Origin: a virus
IMG/VR virus record: IMGVR_UViG_3300010413_000183
Coordinates: 1 to 22,808 of that record
DNA length: 22,808 nt
Strand: one strand, 5' to 3'
The position numbers and the translations under genes were made by a program. Under the pieces are notes generated by a model. It did no database searches. It was not told the DNA's origin and saw only the letters and a list, made by a program, of their open reading frames with translations. Within the stretch, counting starts at the first letter, position 1. Each line of letters starts with the position of its first letter. This document shows, in pieces, positions 14,204 through 21,406 of this stretch.

Positions 14204-16650
14204 TGACAACACCTGATTTATCGCAATCGATATTGATAAAGGGCGGAAAAACAAAGAGCGGGAGCCTGGTTACCGAGTCCCAGCCTGGAACGGACTCCGC
14301 TAACACTTCTGATTATACCACGGACCCAGGGAAGATAATAAATATCAGTGATTATATTTCCTCATGGGACGCGGGGACTGCTTTGGGCGGAGGAGCTACA
14401 TATTCAATAGCTCAATTATCAAATGGATATATTTTAGCCGGTGCGGATAATGGCAAAGTATATACTTCTACAAACAATGGCACATCATGGGACGCAGGGA
14501 CAAATGTGGCAGGGGCTGGTATAATTATAACTTTTTTGATTCAACTATCAAATGGATTTATTTTAGCCGGTGCGGATAATGGTAAAGTATATATTTCTAC
14601 AAACAATGGCACATCATGGGACGCAGGGACAGCTTTAAGCGGGTCACCTGTTATTTATTGTTTGATTCAACTATCAAATGGTTATATTTTAGCCGGTGCG
14701 AATGATGGTAAAGTATATATTTCTACAAACAATGGCACATCATGGGACGCAGGGACAACGGTCGCTTCAGGTAATTGGATTCTAAATTTATTACAATTAA
14801 CTAATGGGTATATTTTAGCCGGTGCGACCGGGGGTAAAGTATATATTTCTACAAACAATGGCACATCATGGGACGCAGGGACAGCTTTAAGCGGAGCCAT
14901 CACTGTATATTCTACATTACAACTATCAAATGGATATATTTTAGCCGGTGTTGGAAATACTGGTAAAGTACATATTTCTATAGATAATGGCTCCTCATGG
15001 GACGCTGGGACAGCTTTAAGCGGAGCAATAGCTATATTATCAATATTTCAATTATCAGGTGGTCATATTTTAGCCGGTGCGGATAATGGTAAAGTATATA
15101 TTTCTACAAACAATGGCACATCATGGGACGCGGGAAATTTGATAGATATCGCCGAAACAGGGAATATACACAAAATTTATCAGATTGATAGTAGAATCAC
15201 TTTCGCTGGTTTTGAAGAAACTGGTAAAATATATATGTCAAATGAATATGATTTGCAATCCGCCCTTGACGACATCGACGGTGCCGCAACTACGACTTTA
15301 CAAATCGACGTTGCAAATTTAACTTTCTACCCCACTGCAAACCTTACCCTATCGGCCAACACGATAATACAGGGCTACCCGTTCACCCTGTCCGGTTACG
15401 GGTTCGCGGCCCTGAATACCTACACGCTAAAAATGCAAAATTGCGTTCACCCATTCGCGATCACAGGATCGCAAACCGTGTACCTCGAGCATTGCAAGGC
15501 AGTAGTATCTACGGGGAAACCGATTAACACAACAGGACAAACTACTCTCAAAGGTTGCTGGTTCTATTCCCCGGATGACCACGCTATCCAGGTAACAAAT
15601 AATAATGTATCAATCACTGACACCCTGGCAATCACGGCCGGCACTTCTAAATATTCCGCAAATATTACCGGTACAGCCGCATCAACCGCGGATATCGATA
15701 TCGATCAAAATACTTTCATCGGTGATTTCTACATGACCAATACCGGGTCAACTGGTAAAGAGCGGATGCGGGATAATATAATTTATGGTGATGCTACCAC
15801 GACCGTGGATTTCACAATGGAATCCGGATGTATTTACGGGTCCTATTCAGGATTTACGATTGCTCAAAATGGCGCGGTCAGTTTCATTGACCCGCTTTTT
15901 GAGGACACGACAAATTACAAGCTTCAGCGCATAATCGATGGATATACATTCGATTCGCCACTGGTTCAGGCATCCTGGTATAATAATACTTCACAGGGAC
16001 TTCCGCGGGATATGGGCGCCTGGAATTTTGATGACTCGGCCCTGGTTGATATTTACTCATTGGCTCATTATATGCCAAGGCCAATTTCCGGAGTAAATGG
16101 ATCAGTTAAGAAGGGACACAATGTTTTCGCGCGAAAGGAATCAGGCAAGACAGGCGTTGTCGATGTTTATAATGACCCTGAGCGGCAAGAGGATGTTATC
16201 CAGATAAGTTACAACCAGCTTGAGAATGAGCATTGGGAATTTATCAAGCTTTTGCGCTCAAAGAAAAATCAGGAAGTTCTTTTATCCCTGGACCCGCAAA
16301 ATTTTCAATCCGCTACCGTGACAGTCACCGCAAATGGCGGAGAATCCGCAGGTTCGTCCAAAATTACGATAACTACAACCAAGTCAATCCCGGCAGGCGC
16401 TATAGTCGACGATGGGACATATAAATACCGGGTGCTTTATCCAATACCACTGGCCGGAGTGACTACTTCCGTTGTAGTCGACAGGGTCCTGGAGGCAGCA
16501 ATTGCAAACTCTGCCAGTCTGACGGTTTATCATCCTGCAAATTGCGGGATTTATGTTATGATTCCGCAATCATCAATGTGGGAGGATTTGCAGGACTTTG
16601 AGAAAGGGTCCGGATTGACTCTTAATTTTGTGAGGAAAACAATCCTATGA
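14203..16650 (+). CDS. Large tail-tip protein with seven-bladed propeller and probable beta-helix
   Basis: The 815-residue protein follows the tape measure with a one-base overlap, where distal tail proteins lie. Residues 1-53 form a short leader. Residues 54 to about 349 are seven repeats of 41-43 residues, each with SWDAG at its start and STNNG near its end; the S-x-x-x-G-x-x-W pattern across repeats is the Asp-box-like turn of BNR-type beta-propellers. Residues about 350-610 look like a parallel beta-helix (strands such as TLKMQNCVHPFAITG and TTLKGCWFYSPDDHAIQVTN), common in host-binding or polysaccharide-handling tail proteins. The last ~190 residues contain KKGHNVFARKESGKTGVVDV and NEHWEFIKLLRSKK, which resemble a tail-attached domain. 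No catalytic residues can be assigned. Receptor binding is inferred. Confidence 0.68.
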   Translation: MTTPDLSQSILIKGGKTKSGSLVTESQPGTDSANTSDYTTDPGKIINISDYISSWDAGTALGGGATYSIAQLSNGYILAGADNGKVYTSTNNGTSWDAGTNVAGAGIIITFLIQLSNGFILAGADNGKVYISTNNGTSWDAGTALSGSPVIYCLIQLSNGYILAGANDGKVYISTNNGTSWDAGTTVASGNWILNLLQLTNGYILAGATGGKVYISTNNGTSWDAGTALSGAITVYSTLQLSNGYILAGVGNTGKVHISIDNGSSWDAGTALSGAIAILSIFQLSGGHILAGADNGKVYISTNNGTSWDAGNLIDIAETGNIHKIYQIDSRITFAGFEETGKIYMSNEYDLQSALDDIDGAATTTLQIDVANLTFYPTANLTLSANTIIQGYPFTLSGYGFAALNTYTLKMQNCVHPFAITGSQTVYLEHCKAVVSTGKPINTTGQTTLKGCWFYSPDDHAIQVTNNNVSITDTLAITAGTSKYSANITGTAASTADIDIDQNTFIGDFYMTNTGSTGKERMRDNIIYGDATTTVDFTMESGCIYGSYSGFTIAQNGAVSFIDPLFEDTTNYKLQRIIDGYTFDSPLVQASWYNNTSQGLPRDMGAWNFDDSALVDIYSLAHYMPRPISGVNGSVKKGHNVFARKESGKTGVVDVYNDPERQEDVIQISYNQLENEHWEFIKLLRSKKNQEVLLSLDPQNFQSATVTVTANGGESAGSSKITITTTKSIPAGAIVDDGTYKYRVLYPIPLAGVTTSVVVDRVLEAAIANSASLTVYHPANCGIYVMIPQSSMWEDLQDFEKGSGLTLNFVRKTIL
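14362..15249 (+). repeat. Seven tandem 123-129 base coding repeats (propeller blades)
   Basis: Repeats begin at 14362, 14485, 14614, 14740, 14866, 14995 and 15121. Every unit length is a multiple of three. The parts encoding SWDAGT, NGYILAG and GKVYISTNNG are nearly identical at the DNA level in units 1 to 6 (for example TCATGGGACGCAGGGACA and TATATTTCTACAAACAATGG), while the stretch just after GACGCAGGGAC differs in every unit. Unit 7 is much more diverged and appears to be the closing blade. Strong conservation of silent positions points to recent duplication or ongoing gene conversion. Confidence 0.9.
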
Positions 16651-18407
16651 CCCGCGGGATTTCACTATTAGCCGCTTATGATATTTCGGATGACGTTATA
16701 AATGACGGTATCGTAACCGCGTCGATAGAATCATCCGAGAGTCAACTTGCCAATATTGCGCTAAACCGTAAATTTTTGGTTAAGGACAGAGATGGTGAAT
16801 ATACCCATTTTCATCCACGCGGGGCGCTATTCAAAAATCAATGGCGGAATGCCAGCGTGTCTGAGACAGGCGCGGACGGACAGCAAAAATATTTCGGGTT
16901 GATTAAAAATCTTGTCCACAACATCGATGACAATGGAAATTCAATTTCTCTGGATACGGTCGAGCCTGCAGGTACAATTCTTCAATTCCCGGTTGAAGAG
17001 GCTGACGTACTTACCTATGCTGGATTTGAGGTTGCCGGAAATCATTCCGATTTGACGGTTAAAGTGGTTTCAATTGATACCGGGACCGGGCAGATACCGG
17101 TTGATTCCATGATTTCTTTCAGCGGGTCCGTATCTCCCAGGTACCAGGTAATTGCAACCGTGGAGACCGGAGGCAATACAACCAGCGTTACCTTGGACAG
17201 GGCCCTGGAAAAGGCATTGACCGATAACGATGCTATCCGGGTCGCAGTTCCTATCGTTAAAACAATCCCACAGGCCATATATGATGCCTTGGATGCCGCC
17301 GGTATCGGCTCATATCTCGGGCCAACCTTTTCCGACTTGAATACATCAGATACGTCAAACAGCTATTATATTTGGATGATGATAACGCAGGAGAAACAAG
17401 TAAAACTTGGTGACCATCTTAAAATTTTACTCACTATCGGAAATATGTATCTCACACGCTCAGAATCCGGGATATTAAATATTTATCGTGGACTTGGATG
17501 GGACGGAACATATGCGCCGGAAACAATAACCGGAAATGAAATAATGCTGCCGGATAATATCACTCCGGATTTTTCAAATATCATCATAGGATACGAAGTG
17601 CCCTATATCACGTCCGGCGGAGGTGTTGCAATTGCATCCGGTGACTCTGCAGCGGAATACCTGTCAGAATATCAGGGGACGAAATATTGGCAACCGCTCC
17701 CGGTAAAGACAACTCAGTTGACGGTTGATTACAACGTTCTGTACAATGATGCCACCACGGCAGATTATTTCGGGCAATTGATACTCGATTTCTATTCTGT
17801 GCCGAGGTGGATTTTAACTGTCCCATGCAAAAGCTATTATTCCGGCCAGCCGGAGAAGCCGCTCGATATTATCCTTGGAAAGAAATTTAATATTTCTTTT
17901 GAGCTTGGAAACGGTGCAGCTTTTGAACGAGAGCCGGGAATAATTATTGGATACACAAAAGACAACAATAGTGAGGTATATACAAACGTTAAAATAATGC
18001 TGCACAATTATTTACAGCCCGGCATTGCGCGGACGTTTGCAACTTTGTCCGCTCCGGTGCTTAATTGGTCAGCATGGGCCACGTATGATTTGTATGTGCA
18101 GTTCGTTCCATCGGCCAGCGCAAATATTTTGCGGTATGAATGGCAGGTGGCAAATGATTCAAGTTTTGCGAGCTATGATACATATAAAAGAAATGGTCAG
18201 AATTTGAGTACGGATTATGCGTTTGACTTCATAGTGAAAAATGTTTTTACAAGAAAATTTATTCGGTGCAAAGCAATTGACTCGATCGGGAATTATTCCC
18301 CCTGGTCAAATGTTATCGACACCGATGATTATAAAAATTATAAGGCAGATCTCCTTGACGGCAATGGATTACTTGACGGAAATGGAATTCTGAGCGGGTT
18401 ACAATAA
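16647..18407 (+). CDS. Large tail protein with fibronectin III-like C-terminus
   Basis: The 586-residue product starts within the previous stop (ATGA). It begins with GISLLAAYDISDDVIND, has HFHPRGALFKNQWRNASVSE at about residues 53-72, then a small beta domain at about 125-205 (SVTLDRALEKALTDNDAIRV) similar to one in the preceding protein. The middle part (about 206-450) contains TIPQAIYDALDAAGIG and MYLTRSESGILNIYRGLGWD, a pattern seen in baseplate-hub or tail-tip proteins. Residues about 465-560 fit a fibronectin III-type fold, with YEWQVANDSSFASYDTY and FIRCKAIDSIGNYSPWSNVI. The end carries a short repeat, LLDGNGLLDGNGIL. Likely a tail-tip component joining the distal tail to fibres; the exact role is not known. 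Confidence 0.6.
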   Translation: MTRGISLLAAYDISDDVINDGIVTASIESSESQLANIALNRKFLVKDRDGEYTHFHPRGALFKNQWRNASVSETGADGQQKYFGLIKNLVHNIDDNGNSISLDTVEPAGTILQFPVEEADVLTYAGFEVAGNHSDLTVKVVSIDTGTGQIPVDSMISFSGSVSPRYQVIATVETGGNTTSVTLDRALEKALTDNDAIRVAVPIVKTIPQAIYDALDAAGIGSYLGPTFSDLNTSDTSNSYYIWMMITQEKQVKLGDHLKILLTIGNMYLTRSESGILNIYRGLGWDGTYAPETITGNEIMLPDNITPDFSNIIIGYEVPYITSGGGVAIASGDSAAEYLSEYQGTKYWQPLPVKTTQLTVDYNVLYNDATTADYFGQLILDFYSVPRWILTVPCKSYYSGQPEKPLDIILGKKFNISFELGNGAAFEREPGIIIGYTKDNNSEVYTNVKIMLHNYLQPGIARTFATLSAPVLNWSAWATYDLYVQFVPSASANILRYEWQVANDSSFASYDTYKRNGQNLSTDYAFDFIVKNVFTRKFIRCKAIDSIGNYSPWSNVIDTDDYKNYKADLLDGNGLLDGNGILSGLQ

Positions 18408-19121
18408 ATGGCACTGAATGAAACACAAGTCACAACTTTGAGCGATGCGAATTCAGACTCGGGAATGCAGATACAAAGCATCTTTGCGCAGATATTTGCA
18501 AATTTCCCATATTACTCTGTACTTCAGGGTCGGTCCGGAGGGCAAGTTTGGTATGGCGGGAATGGAACCGGTGAAGATGCTGAAATCCATTCCAACACCT
18601 CAAAAGATGGGTTGATAAAACTGGGTGATAATAATAATCTGGATGAAGCAACGGATGAATTAACGCTTGCCGGACAATTTAACCATACCGGGGCGAGTCG
18701 AATTAAAGCAAACAGAGCAACGGCGCAGGCTATAACAAGCGGGAGCGACAATAAAGTACAATACGCAACTGAAGAATGGGATAACTTATCAGAATACGAT
18801 AATGCAACAAATTATAGATTTACTGCGGCTAAATCGGGCTATTATAAAATTTATGCAAAAATTCTTTTTGATTCTTATGCATGGGTAGCTGGAAATTATA
18901 TGTATTTAGTATTATATAAAGATGGCGTATTAAATGAATATTTATCCCACAAAACTGTTGAAACAAATGGTACATATACATATTTTTTAAGCGGGTCAGC
19001 AGATATATATTTAGCTGCAAATAGTTATGTAGAAATATTTTGTTTTCATAACAGAGGTTCTGACACAAATATATATAATAATTCGTCATGGAATAAATTG
19101 TCAATTCATAGATTATCTTAA
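18408..19121 (+). CDS. Tail fibre protein with C1q/TNF-like tip
   Basis: This 237-residue gene starts directly after the previous stop. The N-terminal part has an attachment helix (about residues 10-35) and the fibre motif SGGQVWYGGNGTGEDAEIHS followed by KDGLIKLGDNN, common in phage fibres. From about residue 105 the sequence turns into a jelly-roll-like domain: NYRFTAAKSGYYKIYAKILF, YMYLVLYKDGVLNEYLS and LAANSYVEIFCFHNRG, the strand order of C1q/TNF-like tips that form trimers and bind host surfaces. The DNA of this C-terminal half is visibly more AT-rich than the gene's first half, suggesting that the tip was acquired separately. Receptor identity cannot be predicted. Confidence 0.72.
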   Translation: MALNETQVTTLSDANSDSGMQIQSIFAQIFANFPYYSVLQGRSGGQVWYGGNGTGEDAEIHSNTSKDGLIKLGDNNNLDEATDELTLAGQFNHTGASRIKANRATAQAITSGSDNKVQYATEEWDNLSEYDNATNYRFTAAKSGYYKIYAKILFDSYAWVAGNYMYLVLYKDGVLNEYLSHKTVETNGTYTYFLSGSADIYLAANSYVEIFCFHNRGSDTNIYNNSSWNKLSIHRLS

Positions 19122-19149
19122 CCGTGAAAAGGTAAAGGATTATGAAATC

Positions 19150-19404
19150 ATGGAAATTACACTTAAATTTATTTTTTCTGTTATCGGTAGCATTGGGCTG
19201 CTTGGTCTTCTATACGCTCTATTCCGTTTTATAATTATCAAGTTTTTTACGACCTTGATAGAAACACAGTTGGAGCTTATCTTGGCCAAGAATGACCATG
19301 CAAACAAATTGGAAAACCACTCCGGGCGCATAGACCGGGCCGAGAAAGATATTTTGGAAATTAAAAAGGAATGTCGGTCGCATTGGCAATGGAGGGATAA
19401 TTGA
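19150..19404 (+). CDS. Holin-like small membrane protein with coiled coil
   Basis: The 84-residue protein has a long hydrophobic N-terminus (about residues 5-33, IFSVIGSIGLLGLLYALF) and a charged helical C-terminus with ENHSGRIDRAEKDILEIKKE. It lies immediately before the endolysin-like gene, with stop and start adjacent, which is the usual place for a holin. One long or two short membrane segments are possible, so class II or III holin topology cannot be decided. The ATG at 19150 is preceded by AAAGG at 19132-19136. It could also be an accessory membrane anchor for the peptidase. Confidence 0.55.
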   Translation: MEITLKFIFSVIGSIGLLGLLYALFRFIIIKFFTTLIETQLELILAKNDHANKLENHSGRIDRAEKDILEIKKECRSHWQWRDN

Positions 19405-19974
19405 ATGATTTACGAAATCCCATGGAATAATCAGAGAGACAACAACTCTGCAGGAGGGCTTTTCCCTGGGTCGTGGCAATGCTTCACCACTTCTCAGTGG
19501 ATGAAAGGGAGTCATTATACCGGGAAAGTAAATGCGCTTGATGATAAAGGACTCTTTGAATATCTGAACAATATGGAAATTTCAATCCCAGGGAAAGGGA
19601 TAGGGGAAGAATTGACACGGGGAACATCGATAAAGAAATGGTCATCCATCCACTGGGAAATTCAGCAGAAGGCATTCACCCGGATGTTAAATGATTATGG
19701 GATTGAAGGTTATGACATTTTTAATACGCTCAACTATGAGCAAATCAGGCAATATATTTTATACGGTCCCGTGACCGTCGGCACTTATCAACTGGGAGGA
19801 TTGCCCGGTGGCCATATAATACTTTGCATAGGTATTGACCGCGTTGGCAGTCTGATATTTAATGACCCTTACGGGGACGCACGGACAGGATATAAAGAAC
19901 AAAATGGGGCAAAGGTGATTTATCCGAAATCATTATTTACACAAGAAAAATTTAAGGTTTTATATTGGAGATAG
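19405..19974 (+). CDS. C39-like cysteine peptidase, probable endolysin
   Basis: This 189-residue protein fits the C39-like papain-fold peptidase family. The oxyanion-hole glutamine is Q10 in PWNNQRDN, the catalytic cysteine C26 in GSWQCFTTSQWM, the histidine H137 in LPGGHIILCIG and the aspartate D154 in FNDPYGD; order and spacing match the family. No signal peptide is present, so release to the cell wall would depend on a holin, as in canonical phage lysis. The gene directly follows the holin-like gene and precedes two small membrane or lipid-anchored genes, forming a lysis cassette. Family and catalytic residues are well supported; peptidoglycan cleavage is inferred, and a role in a tail or as a host-directed peptidase is less likely. 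Confidence 0.8.
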   Translation: MIYEIPWNNQRDNNSAGGLFPGSWQCFTTSQWMKGSHYTGKVNALDDKGLFEYLNNMEISIPGKGIGEELTRGTSIKKWSSIHWEIQQKAFTRMLNDYGIEGYDIFNTLNYEQIRQYILYGPVTVGTYQLGGLPGGHIILCIGIDRVGSLIFNDPYGDARTGYKEQNGAKVIYPKSLFTQEKFKVLYWR

Positions 19975-19978
19975 GGAA

Positions 19979-20155
19979 ATGAAAAATTTTATTGAGAAAA
20001 TTATAATCCATCTTGAAAAGAATTGGAAACGGTGGGTTTTTATTATATTGGCCGTAGGGATTGCAGCGAGCGGTTTTAATTTTAGTTATGGAAAATTCAG
20101 TTGCTCAAAGACTGCTCCAGATCTAAAAAATATTAAAACGGAGATGCCAAAATGA
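19979..20155 (+). CDS. 58-residue single-pass membrane protein, possible inner spanin or holin partner
   Basis: This short gene reads MKNFIEKIIIHLEKNWKRW, then one membrane helix at about residues 19-36 (VFIILAVGIAASGFNFS), then about 20 polar residues ending in KTEMPK. GGAGATAGGG just upstream (19967-19976) is a good ribosome site, and the stop overlaps the lipoprotein start by four bases (ATGA), so it is translationally coupled. Basic residues before the helix predict the N-terminus inside. Placement between an endolysin-like gene and a lipoprotein gene is where inner-membrane spanins occur, but the outer part is too short for a typical spanin coiled coil. A pinholin or antiholin is possible. 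Confidence 0.68.
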   Translation: MKNFIEKIIIHLEKNWKRWVFIILAVGIAASGFNFSYGKFSCSKTAPDLKNIKTEMPK

Positions 20156-20457
20156 AAAAATTATATGGTTTAATTTTTATTATCATCGTTACCTTGGCCT
20201 GGATATTTGGTTTAACCGGGTGCGCTCCGAGCAGAGATAATTTCTTAATCCAGGAGTGCTATAATGCAGCGCTCTGTCAGCATCAAAGAAAAGACGGATT
20301 GCCATGTACCCTGCAGGATAATTTGTGTGAATATATTTCAAAGGACAAATATCAAAAAAAGTCCCGGACCGATTTGCTTATTTTTTGCAAACAGAAATCC
20401 GGGACTTATGATTTTAGTTCTCAAGACCATTGCAGGACCTGGTTTAACCAAAAATGA
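20152..20457 (+). CDS. Cysteine-rich lipoprotein
   Basis: The 101-residue precursor has a lipoprotein signal: MKKLYGLIFI, a hydrophobic core, and lipobox LTGC with C24 as the lipidated cysteine. Mature residues 25-101 include six further cysteines (36, 42, 52, 59, 79, 94), enough for three disulfides, implying a compact, export-dependent fold in the periplasm. It overlaps the 58-residue membrane gene by four bases. In a lysis cassette a lipoprotein may be an outer spanin (Rz1-like), but spanins are usually proline-rich and not cysteine-rich. A lipoprotein that blocks superinfection, as in T5 Llp, is an alternative. The last part of the gene contains a hairpin that serves as a terminator for the opposite strand. 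Confidence 0.72.
   Translation: MKKLYGLIFIIIVTLAWIFGLTGCAPSRDNFLIQECYNAALCQHQRKDGLPCTLQDNLCEYISKDKYQKKSRTDLLIFCKQKSGTYDFSSQDHCRTWFNQK
20354..20407 (-). terminator. Intrinsic terminator for the minus-strand genes, inside the lipoprotein gene
   Basis: AAGTCCCGGA at 20359-20368 and TCCGGGACTT at 20398-20407 are perfect inverted copies; TTTGC (20373-20377) and GCAAA (20387-20391) extend the pairing inside. Read on the minus strand, the stem is followed by a T run from the seven A bases at 20354-20360. It lies about 65 bases past the stop of the last minus-strand gene, the right place to end that transcript. On the plus strand no T run follows. Confidence 0.7.
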
Positions 20458-20471
20458 ATTACTAAATTTTT

Positions 20472-20765
20472 TTAATTTGGATCTTTGGAAGTCGGGATTT
20501 GTCCAGGCAGTGCCGGTCCTCCTTTTTTCTTTTCTGATTTTGTCGGTTCATCGATAGAAACTTTTTTACCTTTTGTGGCTTCCATCTGATGTTCATCAAA
20601 CCATTGGTCTTTCATAGGGATTCCATCTTTATCCAATTTTCTTGATCTAACATCATATCTGTTGCACCCGGTTAGAAATTGACATCTTCCAGTAACAACA
20701 CCTATGAACCCTGTAATTTTGTCCTTTACTTCTTGTCCTAATTCAAATTGAAAATCATCCGGCAT
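20472..20765 (-). CDS. Small conserved phage protein, unknown
   Basis: The 97-residue product has an SH3-like beta pattern in its first ~50 residues: FELGQEVKDKITGFIGVVTG, then RCQFLTGCNRYDVRSRKLDK and WFDEHQMEATKGKKV. I recognise this arrangement (GxxVxDxITGFxGxVTGxxxxLTGCxxYxV then WFDE) from short phage and prophage proteins of unknown role. The rest is lysine- and proline-rich and probably disordered (KSEKKKGGPALPGQIPT). GGAGG on the minus strand (20774-20778), eight bases before the ATG, is a strong ribosome site. It is the last gene of the minus-strand block. No function is known to me. Confidence 0.75.
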   Translation of the reverse strand: MPDDFQFELGQEVKDKITGFIGVVTGRCQFLTGCNRYDVRSRKLDKDGIPMKDQWFDEHQMEATKGKKVSIDEPTKSEKKKGGPALPGQIPTSKDPN

Positions 20766-20794
20766 ATTAATTGCCTCCTTTAAAATAAATTTAT

Positions 20795-21406
20795 TTAACC
20801 AAAACTAACTGTAAATGGCCCAAAATTATCAATCATTGCTTGCCGCTCTTTTTTATCATACTGGCATTTTTTGATATATTCCATTGCGGCCATTCCGTTG
20901 GCATACCTTTCTTTTAATACTAAAATATTTCCTTCGTATTCTTTGATTTTGTCAGATATTATACCGGAAAATATTCGATTCGGTGCATCTAACTTAATTC
21001 GTTTTGCCATTTCCTGAAAATTGTTTTTTTGCGCTTCGAATCTTTGTATATCAGCATCGAGTAAATTAAATCCATATTCAATGCTTTTGTTAATTGCTTC
21101 AAAAATATCTATTTCAAGAAAATTAGAATTCTTTGAGATTATCTCTAAAAACACAGTTTGTAATATTTGATTGATTGCTTGCTGCTTATCAAGTTTTTTT
21201 CTCACTTGGCCTGTTTCATCGAATTCTTTTTTTGTAGCTGGGTCCATTAATATCTTATATGCTTCATTTAATTCAATGAATTTTTCGGATTGTTTGCCAT
21301 TATTTTTATCTGGATGATATTTCATTGATTTTTTGTAATATGCTTTCTTGATTTCTTCCTGGGTAGCAGATTTTTCAACTCCCAGTGTTTTGTATGGGTT
21401 ATTCAT
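20795..21406 (-). CDS. J-domain co-chaperone of phage
   Basis: Residues 1-66 form a J domain: NPYKTLGVEKSATQEEIKKA (helices I and II), the essential HPD loop at 31-33 in KYHPDKNN, then KFIELNEAYKILMDPATKKE (helix III). J domains activate Hsp70 (DnaK) ATPase. The glycine/phenylalanine-rich linker and zinc-binding domain of full DnaJ are absent, so it is a class C type. Residues 67-203 are helical, with SKNSNFLEIDIFEAINKSIE and coiled-coil-like stretches, and are not recognised; they may bind a specific phage client. The start overlaps the stop of the gpZ-like tail gene (ATGA), so the two are translated together and the tail protein is a candidate client. GAGGT about nine bases upstream supports the start. 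Confidence 0.88.
   Translation of the reverse strand: MNNPYKTLGVEKSATQEEIKKAYYKKSMKYHPDKNNGKQSEKFIELNEAYKILMDPATKKEFDETGQVRKKLDKQQAINQILQTVFLEIISKNSNFLEIDIFEAINKSIEYGFNLLDADIQRFEAQKNNFQEMAKRIKLDAPNRIFSGIISDKIKEYEGNILVLKERYANGMAAMEYIKKCQYDKKERQAMIDNFGPFTVSFG

Noticed and set aside
14362-15249. Regularly spaced repeats resembling a CRISPR-like or VNTR array
   Set aside because: Units are multiples of three, lie fully in one open frame, encode regular propeller blades, and the variable parts code for alternating beta-strand residues; no array-type spacers or cas genes are present.
14203-15249. Diversity-generating retroelement target as the cause of the variable blade segments
   Set aside because: No reverse transcriptase, template repeat or adenine-specific substitution pattern is visible in the window; duplication with divergence or conversion explains the data more simply.
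20264-20557. Alternative plus-strand frame across the end of the lipoprotein gene
   Set aside because: It overlaps the lipoprotein in another frame, runs into the convergent gene, and has no ribosome site; the lipobox frame is clearly the real one.
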